Shown: positions 9,560 through 18,109, counted from the stretch's first letter. The stretch: DNA of 64,000 nucleotides from Bacteroidaceae bacterium (GCA_017547585.1 JAFYPH010000016.1:1-64000), one strand, 5' to 3'. Notes: generated by a model from the sequence alone, not told the origin. Translations and numbers: made by a program.

Positions 9560-10180
9560 TCATTTGCGTCCGAAGTCCGCGGGAATCTCGCCCCATTCGG
9601 CAGTCTCCCATTTTATCAGCGGATTCTTGTAAGTGTGTGTCTGCAGCCATCGTTCGGCCCTCTCTATCATTGCAAAAACCTCGCTTGTGGCGCTGCCCTG
9701 TTCGAGCTTGGTCTTGCATTTTTTCTGTTTAATCCACAGCAGGGCGTTGCGGCTGTCCGAGTATATGGGTATCGGGCTATTTTGCTTTTCGAGCAGTGCG
9801 AGCCCGTGCACGATGGCAAGAAATTCGCCTATGTTGTTGGTACCCAGGATGGGGCCGAAGTGGAAAATCTCCTCGCCGGTGGCAAGATACACTCCCCTGT
9901 ACTCCATCTGTCCGGGGTTTCCGCTGCAGGCAGCGTCCACGGCAAGAGCGTTGCGATGCACGCTCGCGGGAATCTCTGCGGGCCCCTTTTCCTCCTTCTT
10001 CTCGCCGTAAATATATTTGTACGGCGACTCGGAATAGGCACGTTCGGCCTCGGCGAGTGTGGCAAAGGACTTGTAGAGTGCCTGCTTCACACCCTTTATC
10101 TGTGCCTGACACTCGTCCCAGGTGTCGTAAACACCTGGGACGAGTCCGTTCCAGACAACATAATAGCGTTTTTTGCCCAT
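9560..10180 (-). CDS. rnhA: Ribonuclease H with N-terminal viroplasmin (hybrid-binding) domain
   Basis: A 206-residue RNase H1-type enzyme that cuts RNA in RNA-DNA hybrids. Residues 1-50 form the viroplasmin/hybrid-binding domain (YYVVWNGLVPGVYDTWDEC, then a second conserved block ending FATLAEAERAY). The catalytic domain follows with AVDAACSGNPG (first Asp), NNIGEFLAIVHGL (Glu) and IYSDSRNALLWI (second Asp). It starts 3 nt after the argS stop, so translation is probably coupled. Codons 13-23 contain a perfect 14-bp inverted repeat, described separately. Assignment is firm. Confidence 0.92.
   Translation of the reverse strand: MGKKRYYVVWNGLVPGVYDTWDECQAQIKGVKQALYKSFATLAEAERAYSESPYKYIYGEKKEEKGPAEIPASVHRNALAVDAACSGNPGQMEYRGVYLATGEEIFHFGPILGTNNIGEFLAIVHGLALLEKQNSPIPIYSDSRNALLWIKQKKCKTKLEQGSATSEVFAMIERAERWLQTHTYKNPLIKWETAEWGEIPADFGRK
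10112..10144 (-). other. Perfect 14-bp hairpin inside the start of the RNase H gene
   Basis: The arms CTCGTCCCAGGTGT and ACACCTGGGACGAG are exact reverse complements around the 5-nt spacer CGTAA. The structure lies 36 nt downstream of the rnhA ATG and encodes the conserved viroplasmin residues LVPGVYDTWDE. In the mRNA it would be a very stable stem just inside the reading frame, and could affect translation of rnhA or set the 3' end of a shortened argS transcript. No T-run follows, so it is not a standard terminator. Confidence 0.6.
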
Positions 10181-10183
10181 ATT

Positions 10184-11977
10184 TTACATTCTCTCGGGAA
10201 CGTCTATTCCCAAAAGGTTCATGGCGGTCTTTATCACTTTGCCCACGTTGCGTGTCAGCAATATACGGAAGGCCTTGAGCGTAGCATCCTCCTCGCGCAA
10301 GATGCTGAAGTCGTGGTAGAACTGGTTGTACTCCTTTGCAAGCTCGTAAGCATAGCTTGCAATGCCCGAGGGCGAGTAGTCTGTTCCTGCCTGACGCACC
10401 ACTGCGGGGAAGTCATAGAGCATGCGAATGATTGAACGCTCTTTGGCGCTGATGGTTGCAGGTGCCGCAGCCTCGGCAATGTTGATGCCGCTCTCGGCAG
10501 CCTTGCGCTCGATCGAGCGTGTGCGTGCGTATGTATACTGAATGAAGGGGCCTGTGTTTCCGTTAAAGTCGATAGACTCTTTGGGGTTGAAGAGCATGTT
10601 CTTGCGAGCATCCACCTTCAGCATGAAATATTTCAGTGCGCCCAATCCGATGGTGCGTATTGTGCTCTCGGCCTCTTCGGGAGTAAGGTCGTTCAGCTTG
10701 CCGCCAAGCTCGGCCGAAGTCTCGCGAGCAGTGTCGAACATCTCCTGCATCAGGTCGTCGGCGTCGACAACGGTACCCTCGCGGCTCTTCATCTTGCCCT
10801 CGGGAAGTTCCACCATTCCGTAAGAGAAGTGCACAAGGCCCTTGCCCCACGAGAATCCCAGCTTGTCGAGCAGCAGAGAAAGCACCTGGAAGTGGTAATT
10901 TTGCTCGTTACCAACCACGTACACCATCTTGTCGATGGGGTAGTCGCGGAAACGCAACTGTGCAGTACCAATGTCCTGTGTCATGTACACAGAAGTGCCG
11001 TCGCTGCGCAGCAGCAGCTTCTCGTCGAGGCCCTCGTTTGTAAGGTCGGCCCACACTGACTCATCCTCGCGACGGTAGAAGATACCCTTCTCCAATCCTC
11101 CGAGAACAGTCTCTTTACCCACAAGGTAGGTATCCGATTCGTAATATATTTTGTCGAAGTTTACGCCCAGCATGCGGTAGGTCTCGTCGAATCCCTCGTA
11201 CACCCAGCCGTTCATCATCTTCCACAGGTTGCGCACCTCTTCGTCGCCCTGCTCCCATTTTACGAGCATTTCGCGAGCCTCGGCCATCAAAGGCGATGAA
11301 GCCTCGGCCTCCTCTTTCGACATTCCCTTCTCCATTGCCTCGCTGATCTCGGCCTTGTAGTGCTTGTCGAATGCCACGTAGTAGTCACCGATAAGATGGT
11401 CGCCCTTCTTGCCGCTGCTCTCGGGTGTCTCGCCGTTACCCCACTTCTGCCATGCAAGCATAGACTTACAGATGTGGATGCCTCGGTCGTTCACAATGTT
11501 GGTCTTAACCACGCGGTTACCATTAGCCTCGATGATGTTCGAGAGAGCGTAACCCAAAAGGTTGTTGCGAATGTGTCCCAAGTGCAGGGGCTTGTTGGTG
11601 TTGGGCGAAGAGTACTCGACCATCACCAGCGGAGAATTTTCTGTAACGGGAGTGATTCCCCATTTCTCTGTTGTCTCAATCTTCTGCAACAGCTCTATCC
11701 AATAGTTTGCGTCGATGTTTACGTTAAGGAATCCCTTAATCACATTGTACGATGCAATCAGGGGCTGGTTCTTTGTCAGATATTCTCCAATTTCGGCAGC
11801 TGTCTCCTCGGGCTTTTTGCGCGAGAGAGCGAGGAAGGGGAATACAACAAGTGTAAAGTCGCCCTCGAACTCCTTGCGTGTCTTTTGCAACTGGATTTTC
11901 TCTGCTGTAACCTGCTGGCCGTAAAGCTCGTTTATTGCGGCAGCAATGCTCTCGATGAGTATACTTTCTAAGTTCAT
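10184..11977 (-). CDS. argS: Arginine--tRNA ligase
   Basis: A 597-residue class I aminoacyl-tRNA synthetase that charges tRNA-Arg. It has the N-terminal additional domain (residues 1-110), the HIGH-type motif as HLGHIRNNLLGY after VEYSSPNTNKPLH, the KMSKS-region equivalent GKMKSREG, and the C-terminal anticodon-binding domain ending GIDVPERM. The ATG at 11977 (M-N-L-E-S-I-L-I-E-S) is chosen. The longer frame extends through the predicted promoter and is not plausible. A well-spaced promoter lies 60-90 nt upstream. It is the first gene of a minus-strand run that may extend to 1606, with only 3 nt to rnhA. Confidence 0.96.
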   Translation of the reverse strand: MNLESILIESIAAAINELYGQQVTAEKIQLQKTRKEFEGDFTLVVFPFLALSRKKPEETAAEIGEYLTKNQPLIASYNVIKGFLNVNIDANYWIELLQKIETTEKWGITPVTENSPLVMVEYSSPNTNKPLHLGHIRNNLLGYALSNIIEANGNRVVKTNIVNDRGIHICKSMLAWQKWGNGETPESSGKKGDHLIGDYYVAFDKHYKAEISEAMEKGMSKEEAEASSPLMAEAREMLVKWEQGDEEVRNLWKMMNGWVYEGFDETYRMLGVNFDKIYYESDTYLVGKETVLGGLEKGIFYRREDESVWADLTNEGLDEKLLLRSDGTSVYMTQDIGTAQLRFRDYPIDKMVYVVGNEQNYHFQVLSLLLDKLGFSWGKGLVHFSYGMVELPEGKMKSREGTVVDADDLMQEMFDTARETSAELGGKLNDLTPEEAESTIRTIGLGALKYFMLKVDARKNMLFNPKESIDFNGNTGPFIQYTYARTRSIERKAAESGINIAEAAAPATISAKERSIIRMLYDFPAVVRQAGTDYSPSGIASYAYELAKEYNQFYHDFSILREEDATLKAFRILLTRNVGKVIKTAMNLLGIDVPERM

Positions 11978-12036
11978 ATTGTAATGTATTTTGTTTTTCA
12001 TTTTTGTTGGTTGCGACCATTTTTCGCAACCAACTG

Positions 12037-12067
12037 CAAAGATAGTGCAAGCCGAGCGCAATACAAA
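12037..12067 (-). promoter_or_regulatory. Bacteroidetes-type promoter for argS
   Basis: On the minus strand, TTTG (complement of 12064-12067) is separated by 19 nt from TATCTTTG (complement of 12037-12044). This matches the known Bacteroidetes primary sigma consensus of TTTG at -33 and TAnnTTTG at -7. Transcription would start near 12030, about 50 nt upstream of the argS ATG. Confidence 0.75.
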
Positions 12068-12095
12068 AAAAGCTCGCTTTTTTTTATTGCCGAGG

Positions 12096-12225
12096 CGCCG
12101 CCTATCTTATTCAAAGATAGTGCAAGCCGCTTTTTCGTTCGCCGCCTATCTTATTCAAAGATAGTGCAAGCCGCTTTTCGTTCGCCGCCTATCTTATCAA
12201 AAGATAGTGACAAACGAGCGAAAAA
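12096..12225. repeat. Tandem 43-44 bp repeat with embedded promoter-like hairpins
   Basis: Three units begin with CGCCGCC at 12096, 12140 and 12183. Each continues with TATCTTATTCAAAGATAG (last copy slightly changed), GTGCAAGCCG and CTTTTTCGTT. Within each unit TATCTT and AAGATA form a 6-bp inverted repeat, and the minus strand reads TATCTTTG, the -7 promoter element, in the first two copies. The unit also shares CAAAGATAGTGCAAGCCG with the functional-looking argS promoter at 12037. The array looks like successive duplications of the promoter core region. Confidence 0.85.
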
Positions 12226-12347
12226 TATGAAGCTCACTTCAATATTTTCGCTGCGAGTGCAGTATATCTTATAAAAAGAGAGGCACTTTTGTCCGGAAAC
12301 GACTATTTTTACCTGAAAATCTTTGCAGAAGGCCTCATGTGTCTAAA
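12226..12347. other. Non-coding stretch between the argS repeats and the HU terminator
   Basis: AT-rich sequence with stop codons in all frames that I could follow and no clear gene, tRNA or strong structure. Together with the repeat array and promoter it forms the 424-bp space between argS and the HU gene. Confidence 0.6.
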
Positions 12348-12387
12348 AATAAAGAACGCTGCCTTTTGAAAGGCAGCGTTCTTTATT
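12348..12387 (-). terminator. Terminator after the HU gene
   Basis: A long perfect hairpin, AATAAAGAACGCTGCCTTT pairing with AAAGGCAGCGTTCTTTATT around TG. It starts 14 nt beyond the HU stop on the minus strand and is flanked by A/T-rich sequence, so it may work in both directions. Confidence 0.9.
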
Positions 12388-12401
12388 TGCTGTGTGGATG
12401 A

Positions 12402-12674
12402 TTATTTTACAGCCTCTGCAAGCTCGGCACCGGGCTTGAATTTTGCTACGTTCTTAGCAGCGATCTCGATAGTAGCGCCTGTTGCGGGGTTAACACCCTT
12501 ACGAGCAGCTTTCTGAGAAACTGAGAATGTACCGAAACCTACAAGAGCGATTTTGTCACCCTCTTTAAGTGCGTCTGTAACTGTGCTTACGAATGCATCA
12601 ACCGCCTTTTTTGCATCAGCCTTGCTGATTTCAGCCTTTTCGGCAATAGCGTTTACAAGTTCTGTTTTGTTCAT
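12402..12674 (-). CDS. HU-family DNA-binding protein
   Basis: A 90-residue nucleoid protein that binds and bends DNA as a dimer. It starts MNKTELVNAIAEKA and has the HU signature region GFGTFSVSQKAARKGVNPATG (DNA-binding arm, about residues 46-66), ending GAELAEAVK. Length is standard for HU and it is not an N- or C-terminally extended Bacteroidetes HU variant. It is monocistronic: its own promoter lies at 12717-12747 and a strong terminator follows the stop. The divergent rhomboid gene begins 184 nt away. Confidence 0.96.
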   Translation of the reverse strand: MNKTELVNAIAEKAEISKADAKKAVDAFVSTVTDALKEGDKIALVGFGTFSVSQKAARKGVNPATGATIEIAAKNVAKFKPGAELAEAVK

Positions 12675-12716
12675 AATTCAATGTTTTTATGGTAGTTGTA
12701 TGAAATATTGTGAGCG

Positions 12717-12747
12717 CAAATATATTATAGAGAACAACACAAAGCAA
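12717..12747 (-). promoter_or_regulatory. Promoter for the HU gene
   Basis: On the minus strand TATATTTG (complement of 12717-12724) is preceded at 20 nt by TTG (complement of 12745-12747). The -7 element matches TAnnTTTG exactly and the -33 is partial. It is about 43 nt upstream of the HU ATG. Confidence 0.55.
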
Positions 12748-12830
12748 GTAAAAGATGAAAAAAATGTGATTTTTTTAGAAAAACTGATAAATAGAGCCCC
12801 TATATAAGGGTATTGCAAGGGATTTTGGCT

Positions 12831-12838
12831 ACCTTTGC
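12831..12838 (+). promoter_or_regulatory. Promoter -7 element for the rhomboid pair
   Basis: TACCTTTG matches TAnnTTTG and lies 20 nt upstream of the first rhomboid ATG. No clear TTTG lies at the usual distance, so only the -7 half is supported. Confidence 0.45.
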
Positions 12839-12858
12839 GCGGTCTTTAATAAATTTTT

Positions 12859-13545
12859 ATGAGAGAAATTCCGGTAGTAACTAAAAATCTTATAGCCATC
12901 AATGTGCTGATGTTTTTGGCCTTGTTGGCATTTGAAAGGTCGGGTATCGACCTTAATAATCTATTGGGCCTTCATCTTTTCCTTGCGCCCGACTTCCGCC
13001 CCTATCAGCTGGTAACATATATGTTCATGCACGGGGGCTTCACGCACATACTTTTCAATATGTACGCTGTGTGGGTGTTCGGCAGCATACTCGAACGTGT
13101 GTGGGGCTCTTCGCGTTTCCTGCTCTTCTACATTGTGACAGGTGTCGGCGCGGGCCTTGTGCAAGAGCTTGTGCAGTATCTTTATTACTCGATGAATCTG
13201 GCGCAATATGCTCAGGTGAATATGGGTGGCGGCCTTATAGTCCCCATGGCCGAGTATCTTAACCTGTGGACGACGGTGGGAGCTTCGGGTGCAGTCTATG
13301 GCATTCTGCTCGCCTTTGCGATGACCTTCCCCAACGAGCAGCTTTTCATGATTCCCTTCCCCTTCCCCATAAAGGCAAAATATTTTGTGATGATTTTCGG
13401 TGCGTTGGAGCTTTTCACAGGCCTCAGCAACAATGTAGGCGACAATGTTGCCCACTTTGCCCATCTTGGAGGAATGATTTTTGGTATTGTATTAATTCTT
13501 TATTGGCGTAAAAAAGGTAAAATCGATGGCCCGTATAATTTCTGA
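12859..13545 (+). CDS. Rhomboid family intramembrane serine protease (short form)
   Basis: A 228-residue polytopic protease that cleaves transmembrane segments inside the membrane. About six helices are visible. Conserved motifs: MHGGFTHILFNMYAVWVFG (His/Asn of the oxyanion region), VGASGAVYGIL (GxSG with catalytic Ser) and HFAHLGGMIFG (catalytic His). All active-site residues are present. The gene overlaps the following rhomboid gene by 20 nt in another frame, implying translational coupling. Substrates are unknown. Confidence 0.92.
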   Translation: MREIPVVTKNLIAINVLMFLALLAFERSGIDLNNLLGLHLFLAPDFRPYQLVTYMFMHGGFTHILFNMYAVWVFGSILERVWGSSRFLLFYIVTGVGAGLVQELVQYLYYSMNLAQYAQVNMGGGLIVPMAEYLNLWTTVGASGAVYGILLAFAMTFPNEQLFMIPFPFPIKAKYFVMIFGALELFTGLSNNVGDNVAHFAHLGGMIFGIVLILYWRKKGKIDGPYNF

Positions 13546-14428
13546 TTTGAAAAACCGCTTTCTGGCCGAAAATATCGTAGGCCGTTTCATATATATAAAT
13601 GTGGGAGTGTTCATTTTCTTTGCACTGCTCGACGTTGTTGGGACACTTTTCAACTTCTCCTCTTCGCCTGCGCTGTACCTGAAAATGTGGCTCGAACTCC
13701 CCTCGGCTCCCGAGCAATATATTGTGCAGCCCTGGTCGCTGGTAACATATATGTTCCTGCACGGCGGCCTCACGCACATATTGTGGAACATGCTCGCCCT
13801 CTATTGGTTCGGAAAGATATTTCTCTCGTTCTTCTCTACCCGCCATTTTGTGGGCCTCTACCTGCTTGGCGGCATCGTGGGCGGCCTCTTCTTTATGCTG
13901 GCCTACAATCTGTTCCCCATGTTCACATCCTCGGGAAGCAATGCCTATCTTGTGGGCGCCTCGGCGGCGGTGCTTGCCATCGTTGCGGCCTCGGCGGTGC
14001 GTGTGCCCGACTATAAAATAAATATGCTGTTGATTGGCGAGGTCAAGCTCTCGACGCTTGCGGTGGCAACGGTAATAATTTCGCTGTTGCTCGTGACATC
14101 CGACAATGCCGGCGGCTCTTTCGCCCATCTTGGCGGCGCCTTTGCCGGTTGGGCCTTTGCCTACTATCTGAACAAAGGACGCGACCTTACAACCTACATC
14201 AACAAGGCTATGGATTTTGTGGCGAACATCTGCAAGGGAGGCTTCAAACGCCCAAGTAAGCCCAAGATGAACATTTTCAAGGGGAAACGCACCGACGACT
14301 ACGACTACAATGCACAGAAAAAAGAGCAGAATGCCGAGGTCGACAGAATACTCGAAAAACTGAAAAAAAATGGCTATTCGTCGCTCACCGAAGAGGAGAA
14401 AAAACGACTCTTCGACGCCTCGAAATAG
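13526..14428 (+). CDS. Rhomboid family intramembrane serine protease (long form)
   Basis: A 300-residue second rhomboid with the same core: MFLHGGLTHILWNMLALYWFG, LVGASAAVLAIV (GxSA with catalytic Ser) and FAHLGGAFAGWAF (catalytic His). A cytoplasmic tail of about 90 residues is rich in Lys and Glu and ends KKNGYSSLTEEEKKRLFDAS, a conserved C-terminal box in Bacteroidetes rhomboids. It starts inside the end of the first rhomboid gene. The two share the MHGG/LHGG motif but are otherwise diverged, so the duplication is old. Confidence 0.92.
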   Translation: MARIISDLKNRFLAENIVGRFIYINVGVFIFFALLDVVGTLFNFSSSPALYLKMWLELPSAPEQYIVQPWSLVTYMFLHGGLTHILWNMLALYWFGKIFLSFFSTRHFVGLYLLGGIVGGLFFMLAYNLFPMFTSSGSNAYLVGASAAVLAIVAASAVRVPDYKINMLLIGEVKLSTLAVATVIISLLLVTSDNAGGSFAHLGGAFAGWAFAYYLNKGRDLTTYINKAMDFVANICKGGFKRPSKPKMNIFKGKRTDDYDYNAQKKEQNAEVDRILEKLKKNGYSSLTEEEKKRLFDASK

Positions 14429-14618
14429 TCACTCACTTAAAGAAAATTCCCTTTGGATGTTTTTGAAATCAAATGCATTCAAAGGGTTGAATTTTAAAGA
14501 AATCGTGCATCAAATTAAATAAAATTCCATTTCTGTTCAAAAGTTTTGGAAAAATGAACTATATTTGCAAACTTTAAAAGGAAAAGTAATAAAAAATAAT
14601 AATAAATTTTTAATAAAA
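14429..14618 (+). promoter_or_regulatory. AT-rich spacer with a -7 promoter element for secDF
   Basis: This spacer holds no gene. TATATTTG at 14560-14567 fits the TAnnTTTG consensus and is 51 nt upstream of the chosen secDF ATG. A TTTG lies only 11 nt before it, which is too close for the usual -33 element, so promoter strength is uncertain. Confidence 0.4.
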
Positions 14619-17591
14619 ATGCAAAACAAAGGATTTGTAAAGGTATTTGCGCTCCTGCTTACATTGGTGTGCGTGTTCTATCTTTCTTTCTCTTTTGTAA
14701 CCAGTTACCACATGGGTAAGGCTGCAGAAGACCCTCAAGGAGAACAACATTACTTGGACTCTATGCTCAACGAGAAAGTTTGGCTTGGAGTTTACACTTT
14801 GAAGCAGAGCCGTGACATGGAAATCGGCTTGGGACTCGACCTTAAAGGCGGAATGAACGTCATTATGGAAGTTTCCGTACCCGATGTTGTAAAAGTTTTG
14901 GCTGATCACAAAGATGATGCAGCATTCAATCAGGCTATCGCCAACGCTAAGCAGCGTTCGCTCAGCAGCCAGTCCGATTTTATTTCTCTTTTCATCGAGG
15001 AATACAAGGCACTCGCTCCCGAGGCATCGCTTGCAACACTCTTCGCGACACAGCAGTTGAAGGACAAGGTGAACACCCGTTCGACAGACGCAGAGGTTGA
15101 GAAGGTTATCCGCGACGAGGTTCAGGCTGCCATCGACAACTCATTCAACGTACTCCGTACTCATATCGACCGTTTCGGCGTTGTTCAGCCCAACATTCAG
15201 GCACTCGAAGGCGCAATGGGTCGCATCATGATTGAGCTTCCCGGTGTTAAAGAGCCCGAGCGTGTACGTAAACTGTTGCAGGGTTCGGCTAACCTCGAAT
15301 TCTGGGAGACATACAACTCTTCAGAGGTTCTTCCTTTGATGGAGGCTGCCGATGCTAAGCTCGCAGCTATTGCCGCTCCCGTTGAGAAGGCCGAGACAAC
15401 AGAGGCTGCCCCCGCAGAAGAGAAGAAAGAGGCTTCGGCCGATGACGTAGCTGCCGCTCTCGAGGGCGAGGCTGCAACAGACGCTGCTGCCAATGCAAGT
15501 GCCGAGGAGTTGAAGAAACTTCACCCCCTTGCATCTGTTCTTCAGTTTGCAAACACAGGTAGCTCAGTAATCGGTTACGCTCACTACAAAGACACAGCAG
15601 CCATCAACACAATGTTGGCTAACCCCGAGGTTAAGAAGATCCTCCCCCGCGACCTCCGTCTCTATTGGGGTGTTCGTGCAGTGGATGCCGAGACAACCAA
15701 CCTCTTCTACGAGCTCTACGCTATCAAGAGCTCACAGCGTAACGGTCGCGCACCCCTCGAGGGCGACGTGGTTGTTTCAGCTGCCGACACATACGACCAG
15801 CATGGCCGTCCCTGTGTAACAATGTCAATGAACACCGATGGTTCACGTCGTTGGGCACAGCTCACAAAGAACAACATCGGCCGTGCAATTGCTATCGTTC
15901 TTGACGGTTGCGTATACAGCGCTCCCAACGTAAGCAACGAGATTACAGGCGGACGTTCAGAGATTACAGGTAACTTCACCATCGAGCAGACAAAGGACTT
16001 GGCAAACGTGCTTCGTTCGGGTAAGATGCCCGCTCCCGCACGCATCGTGCAGGAGGACATCGTAGGTCCCTCACTCGGTCAGGAGTCTATCAATCAGGGT
16101 ATGATGTCATTCATCGTGGCGTTTGTACTCCTTATGATATATATGTGCGCAATCTATGGTTGGATTCCCGGTGCGGTTGCCAACGGTGCACTTTTGATTA
16201 ACTTCTTCTTCACACTCGGCGTGCTTGCATCTTTCCAGGCTGCACTCACAATGTCGGGTATCGCAGGTATGGTACTCTCTTTGGGTATGGCTGTGGATGC
16301 TAACGTGCTCATCTACGAGCGTACAAAAGAGGAGTTGCGTGCAGGAAAGACTACTCGTGCCGCTCTCACAGACGGTTACAAGAATGCATTCTCTGCAATC
16401 TTCGACTCTAACTTCACATCTATCATCACAGGTATCATCCTCTTCTACTTCGGTACAGGCCCCATCCGTGGCTTTGCTACTACACTTATCATCGGTATCT
16501 TCTGCTCATTCTTCACAGCAGTGTTCTTGACAAGAGTATTCTACGAGCACTTCATGGAGAAAGGCAAATGGCTCGACCTTACATTCGTTACAAAGTGGTC
16601 GAAGAACCTCATGATGAACACTTCTTACAACTTCATGGGCTTGCGCAAGAAGTCATTCGCAGTGTTCGGTGCGCTTGCAATAATCATGGTAGTTTCATTT
16701 GCTGTTCGTGGTCTCAGCCAGAGCATCGACTTTACAGGTGGTCGCAACTTCGTTGTTCAGTTCGAGAAAGAGGTTGAGCCCGAGACTGTAAGAGCACTCC
16801 TCAAGTCTAAGATTACCGAGGATAATGTTCAGGCTATCGCTCTTGGTACAGACAAGAAGACTATCCGTGTGACAACCAACTACCGCATCAACGAGGATGG
16901 TACAAACGTAGACTCAGAGATCGAGAAATTCCTCTACGACGCATTCATGGAGGGTAAGCTCCTGAGCGAGGGTCTCGACCTTGCAACATTCATCGACCGC
17001 GACAACCGCACAGGTGGCTCAATCATCAGCTCACAGAAGGTGGGTCCCAGCATCGCCGAGGACATCACCAAGGGCGCTATCTGGTCAGTGATTTTTGCTC
17101 TCGTTGCAATCTTCTTCTACATCCTTGTACGTTTCCGCAACGTAGCCTTCAGCATCGGCTCAATCGTTGCTCTTGGACTCGATACATTGCTGATCATCGG
17201 TTGCTACTCACTCTTGTGGGGCGTTCTTCCCATGTCTTTGGAGGTTGACCAGACATTCATCGGTGCTGTGCTTACAGCTATCGGTTACTCAATCAACGAC
17301 AAGGTGGTTGTGTTCGACCGTATCCGTGAGTTCATCGGTCTCTACCCCAAACGCGACAAGTATGCACTCTTCAACGACTCTATCAATACAACTCTCTCGC
17401 GTACAATCAACACTTCTGTAAGTACATTGATTGTGTTGCTCTGCATCTTCATCCTCGGTGGTGACAGCATCCGCAGCTTCTCATTCGCGATGATTCTCGG
17501 TGTTGTATTCGGTACATTGTCGTCAATCTTCGTTGCAGCTCCTTTGGCTTACATCACTCTTACAAAGAAAGAGAACAAGGCTTCAAAGTAA
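14619..17591 (+). CDS. secDF: Fused protein translocase subunit SecDF
   Basis: A 990-residue fusion of SecD and SecF, the proton-driven membrane factor that helps complete Sec export. It contains the SecD N-terminal helix, the large periplasmic P1 region with GLGLDLKGGMNVIMEV and MIELPGVKEPERVRKLLQ, six transmembrane segments with GMAVDANVLIYER, then the SecF half with SQSIDFTGGRNFVV and a second membrane block with GYSINDKVVVFDRIRE. The ATG at 14619 (M-Q-N-K-G-F-V-K) is preferred, since 18 upstream residues of the open frame look untranslated. An Ala/Glu-rich linker of about 50 residues interrupts P1 near residue 270, common in Bacteroidetes SecDF. A strong terminator follows. Confidence 0.95.
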   Translation: MQNKGFVKVFALLLTLVCVFYLSFSFVTSYHMGKAAEDPQGEQHYLDSMLNEKVWLGVYTLKQSRDMEIGLGLDLKGGMNVIMEVSVPDVVKVLADHKDDAAFNQAIANAKQRSLSSQSDFISLFIEEYKALAPEASLATLFATQQLKDKVNTRSTDAEVEKVIRDEVQAAIDNSFNVLRTHIDRFGVVQPNIQALEGAMGRIMIELPGVKEPERVRKLLQGSANLEFWETYNSSEVLPLMEAADAKLAAIAAPVEKAETTEAAPAEEKKEASADDVAAALEGEAATDAAANASAEELKKLHPLASVLQFANTGSSVIGYAHYKDTAAINTMLANPEVKKILPRDLRLYWGVRAVDAETTNLFYELYAIKSSQRNGRAPLEGDVVVSAADTYDQHGRPCVTMSMNTDGSRRWAQLTKNNIGRAIAIVLDGCVYSAPNVSNEITGGRSEITGNFTIEQTKDLANVLRSGKMPAPARIVQEDIVGPSLGQESINQGMMSFIVAFVLLMIYMCAIYGWIPGAVANGALLINFFFTLGVLASFQAALTMSGIAGMVLSLGMAVDANVLIYERTKEELRAGKTTRAALTDGYKNAFSAIFDSNFTSIITGIILFYFGTGPIRGFATTLIIGIFCSFFTAVFLTRVFYEHFMEKGKWLDLTFVTKWSKNLMMNTSYNFMGLRKKSFAVFGALAIIMVVSFAVRGLSQSIDFTGGRNFVVQFEKEVEPETVRALLKSKITEDNVQAIALGTDKKTIRVTTNYRINEDGTNVDSEIEKFLYDAFMEGKLLSEGLDLATFIDRDNRTGGSIISSQKVGPSIAEDITKGAIWSVIFALVAIFFYILVRFRNVAFSIGSIVALGLDTLLIIGCYSLLWGVLPMSLEVDQTFIGAVLTAIGYSINDKVVVFDRIREFIGLYPKRDKYALFNDSINTTLSRTINTSVSTLIVLLCIFILGGDSIRSFSFAMILGVVFGTLSSIFVAAPLAYITLTKKENKASK

Positions 17592-17610
17592 TCTGCAATA
17601 ATAGTTGAAT

Positions 17611-17653
17611 AAATAAAACTGCGACAGGAATTTCTCCTGTCGCAGTTTTATTT
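17611..17653 (+). terminator. Terminator after secDF
   Basis: AAATAAAACTGCGACAGGA pairs with TCCTGTCGCAGTTTTATTT around a short loop, giving a long stable stem with A/T flanks. It separates secDF from the small gene at 17690. Confidence 0.92.
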
Positions 17654-17689
17654 GTTATATTTACGAGCGAATCATAAAACTGCTCTCTT

Positions 17690-18094
17690 ATGAACATCGA
17701 AAATAACGATTCTATGGTTGCAAGCTTGCTGCGTATGTTCAAGAATATATACTACAGCTGTCGTCGTTTCATCATCATTGCCTTGCACCGCAATAACCGC
17801 ACGGTAGATGCTATTATAGATATCAGAAACGGTGAGATTAAATTGTCGGGGACAATATACGCGTCGGTGGGCTATGACCATAAGATTGTTTATCCCAAGG
17901 ATGCCTTCCTTGTCACCGAGAAGTTCAAATACACCTCGCCCGAACTGATGAAAGAGGGAATGTGTGGTGGTGACGAGGCAATTGTGGAATACACCCTCGA
18001 GCCACGCAAGCGAGGGCTGTTCAGAGTCTATGAGAAGCGCTATTTTCGCGGGAAATTAGAGAACCGGATACTCCATCGCTATTTGGTTGTATAA
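17690..18094 (+). CDS. Uncharacterised 134-residue protein
   Basis: I do not recognise a family. The protein has one moderately hydrophobic stretch near the N-terminus (YYSCRRFIIIALHR), a central region rich in beta-type residues (VDAIIDIRNGEIKLSGTIYASVGYDHKIVYP), and a basic C-terminal half with many Arg and Lys. It has no signal peptide or cysteine pattern. It stands alone between the secDF terminator and the convergent transporter gene. Coding potential is supported by codon use and by an ATG with an A-rich leader. Function unknown. Confidence 0.6.
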   Translation: MNIENNDSMVASLLRMFKNIYYSCRRFIIIALHRNNRTVDAIIDIRNGEIKLSGTIYASVGYDHKIVYPKDAFLVTEKFKYTSPELMKEGMCGGDEAIVEYTLEPRKRGLFRVYEKRYFRGKLENRILHRYLVV

Positions 18095-18109
18095 TGCCTG
18101 GGCGGGCTT

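Noticed and set aside
12096..12225. CRISPR array
   Set aside because: Units are directly adjacent with no unique spacers and only three copies.
14545..14567. TTTG, 11 nt, TATATTTG as a full promoter for secDF (similar 11-12 nt spacings at nadB and dacB)
   Set aside because: Spacing is well short of the 19-20 nt consensus, and TTTG is frequent in AT-rich DNA; only the -7 half is kept.
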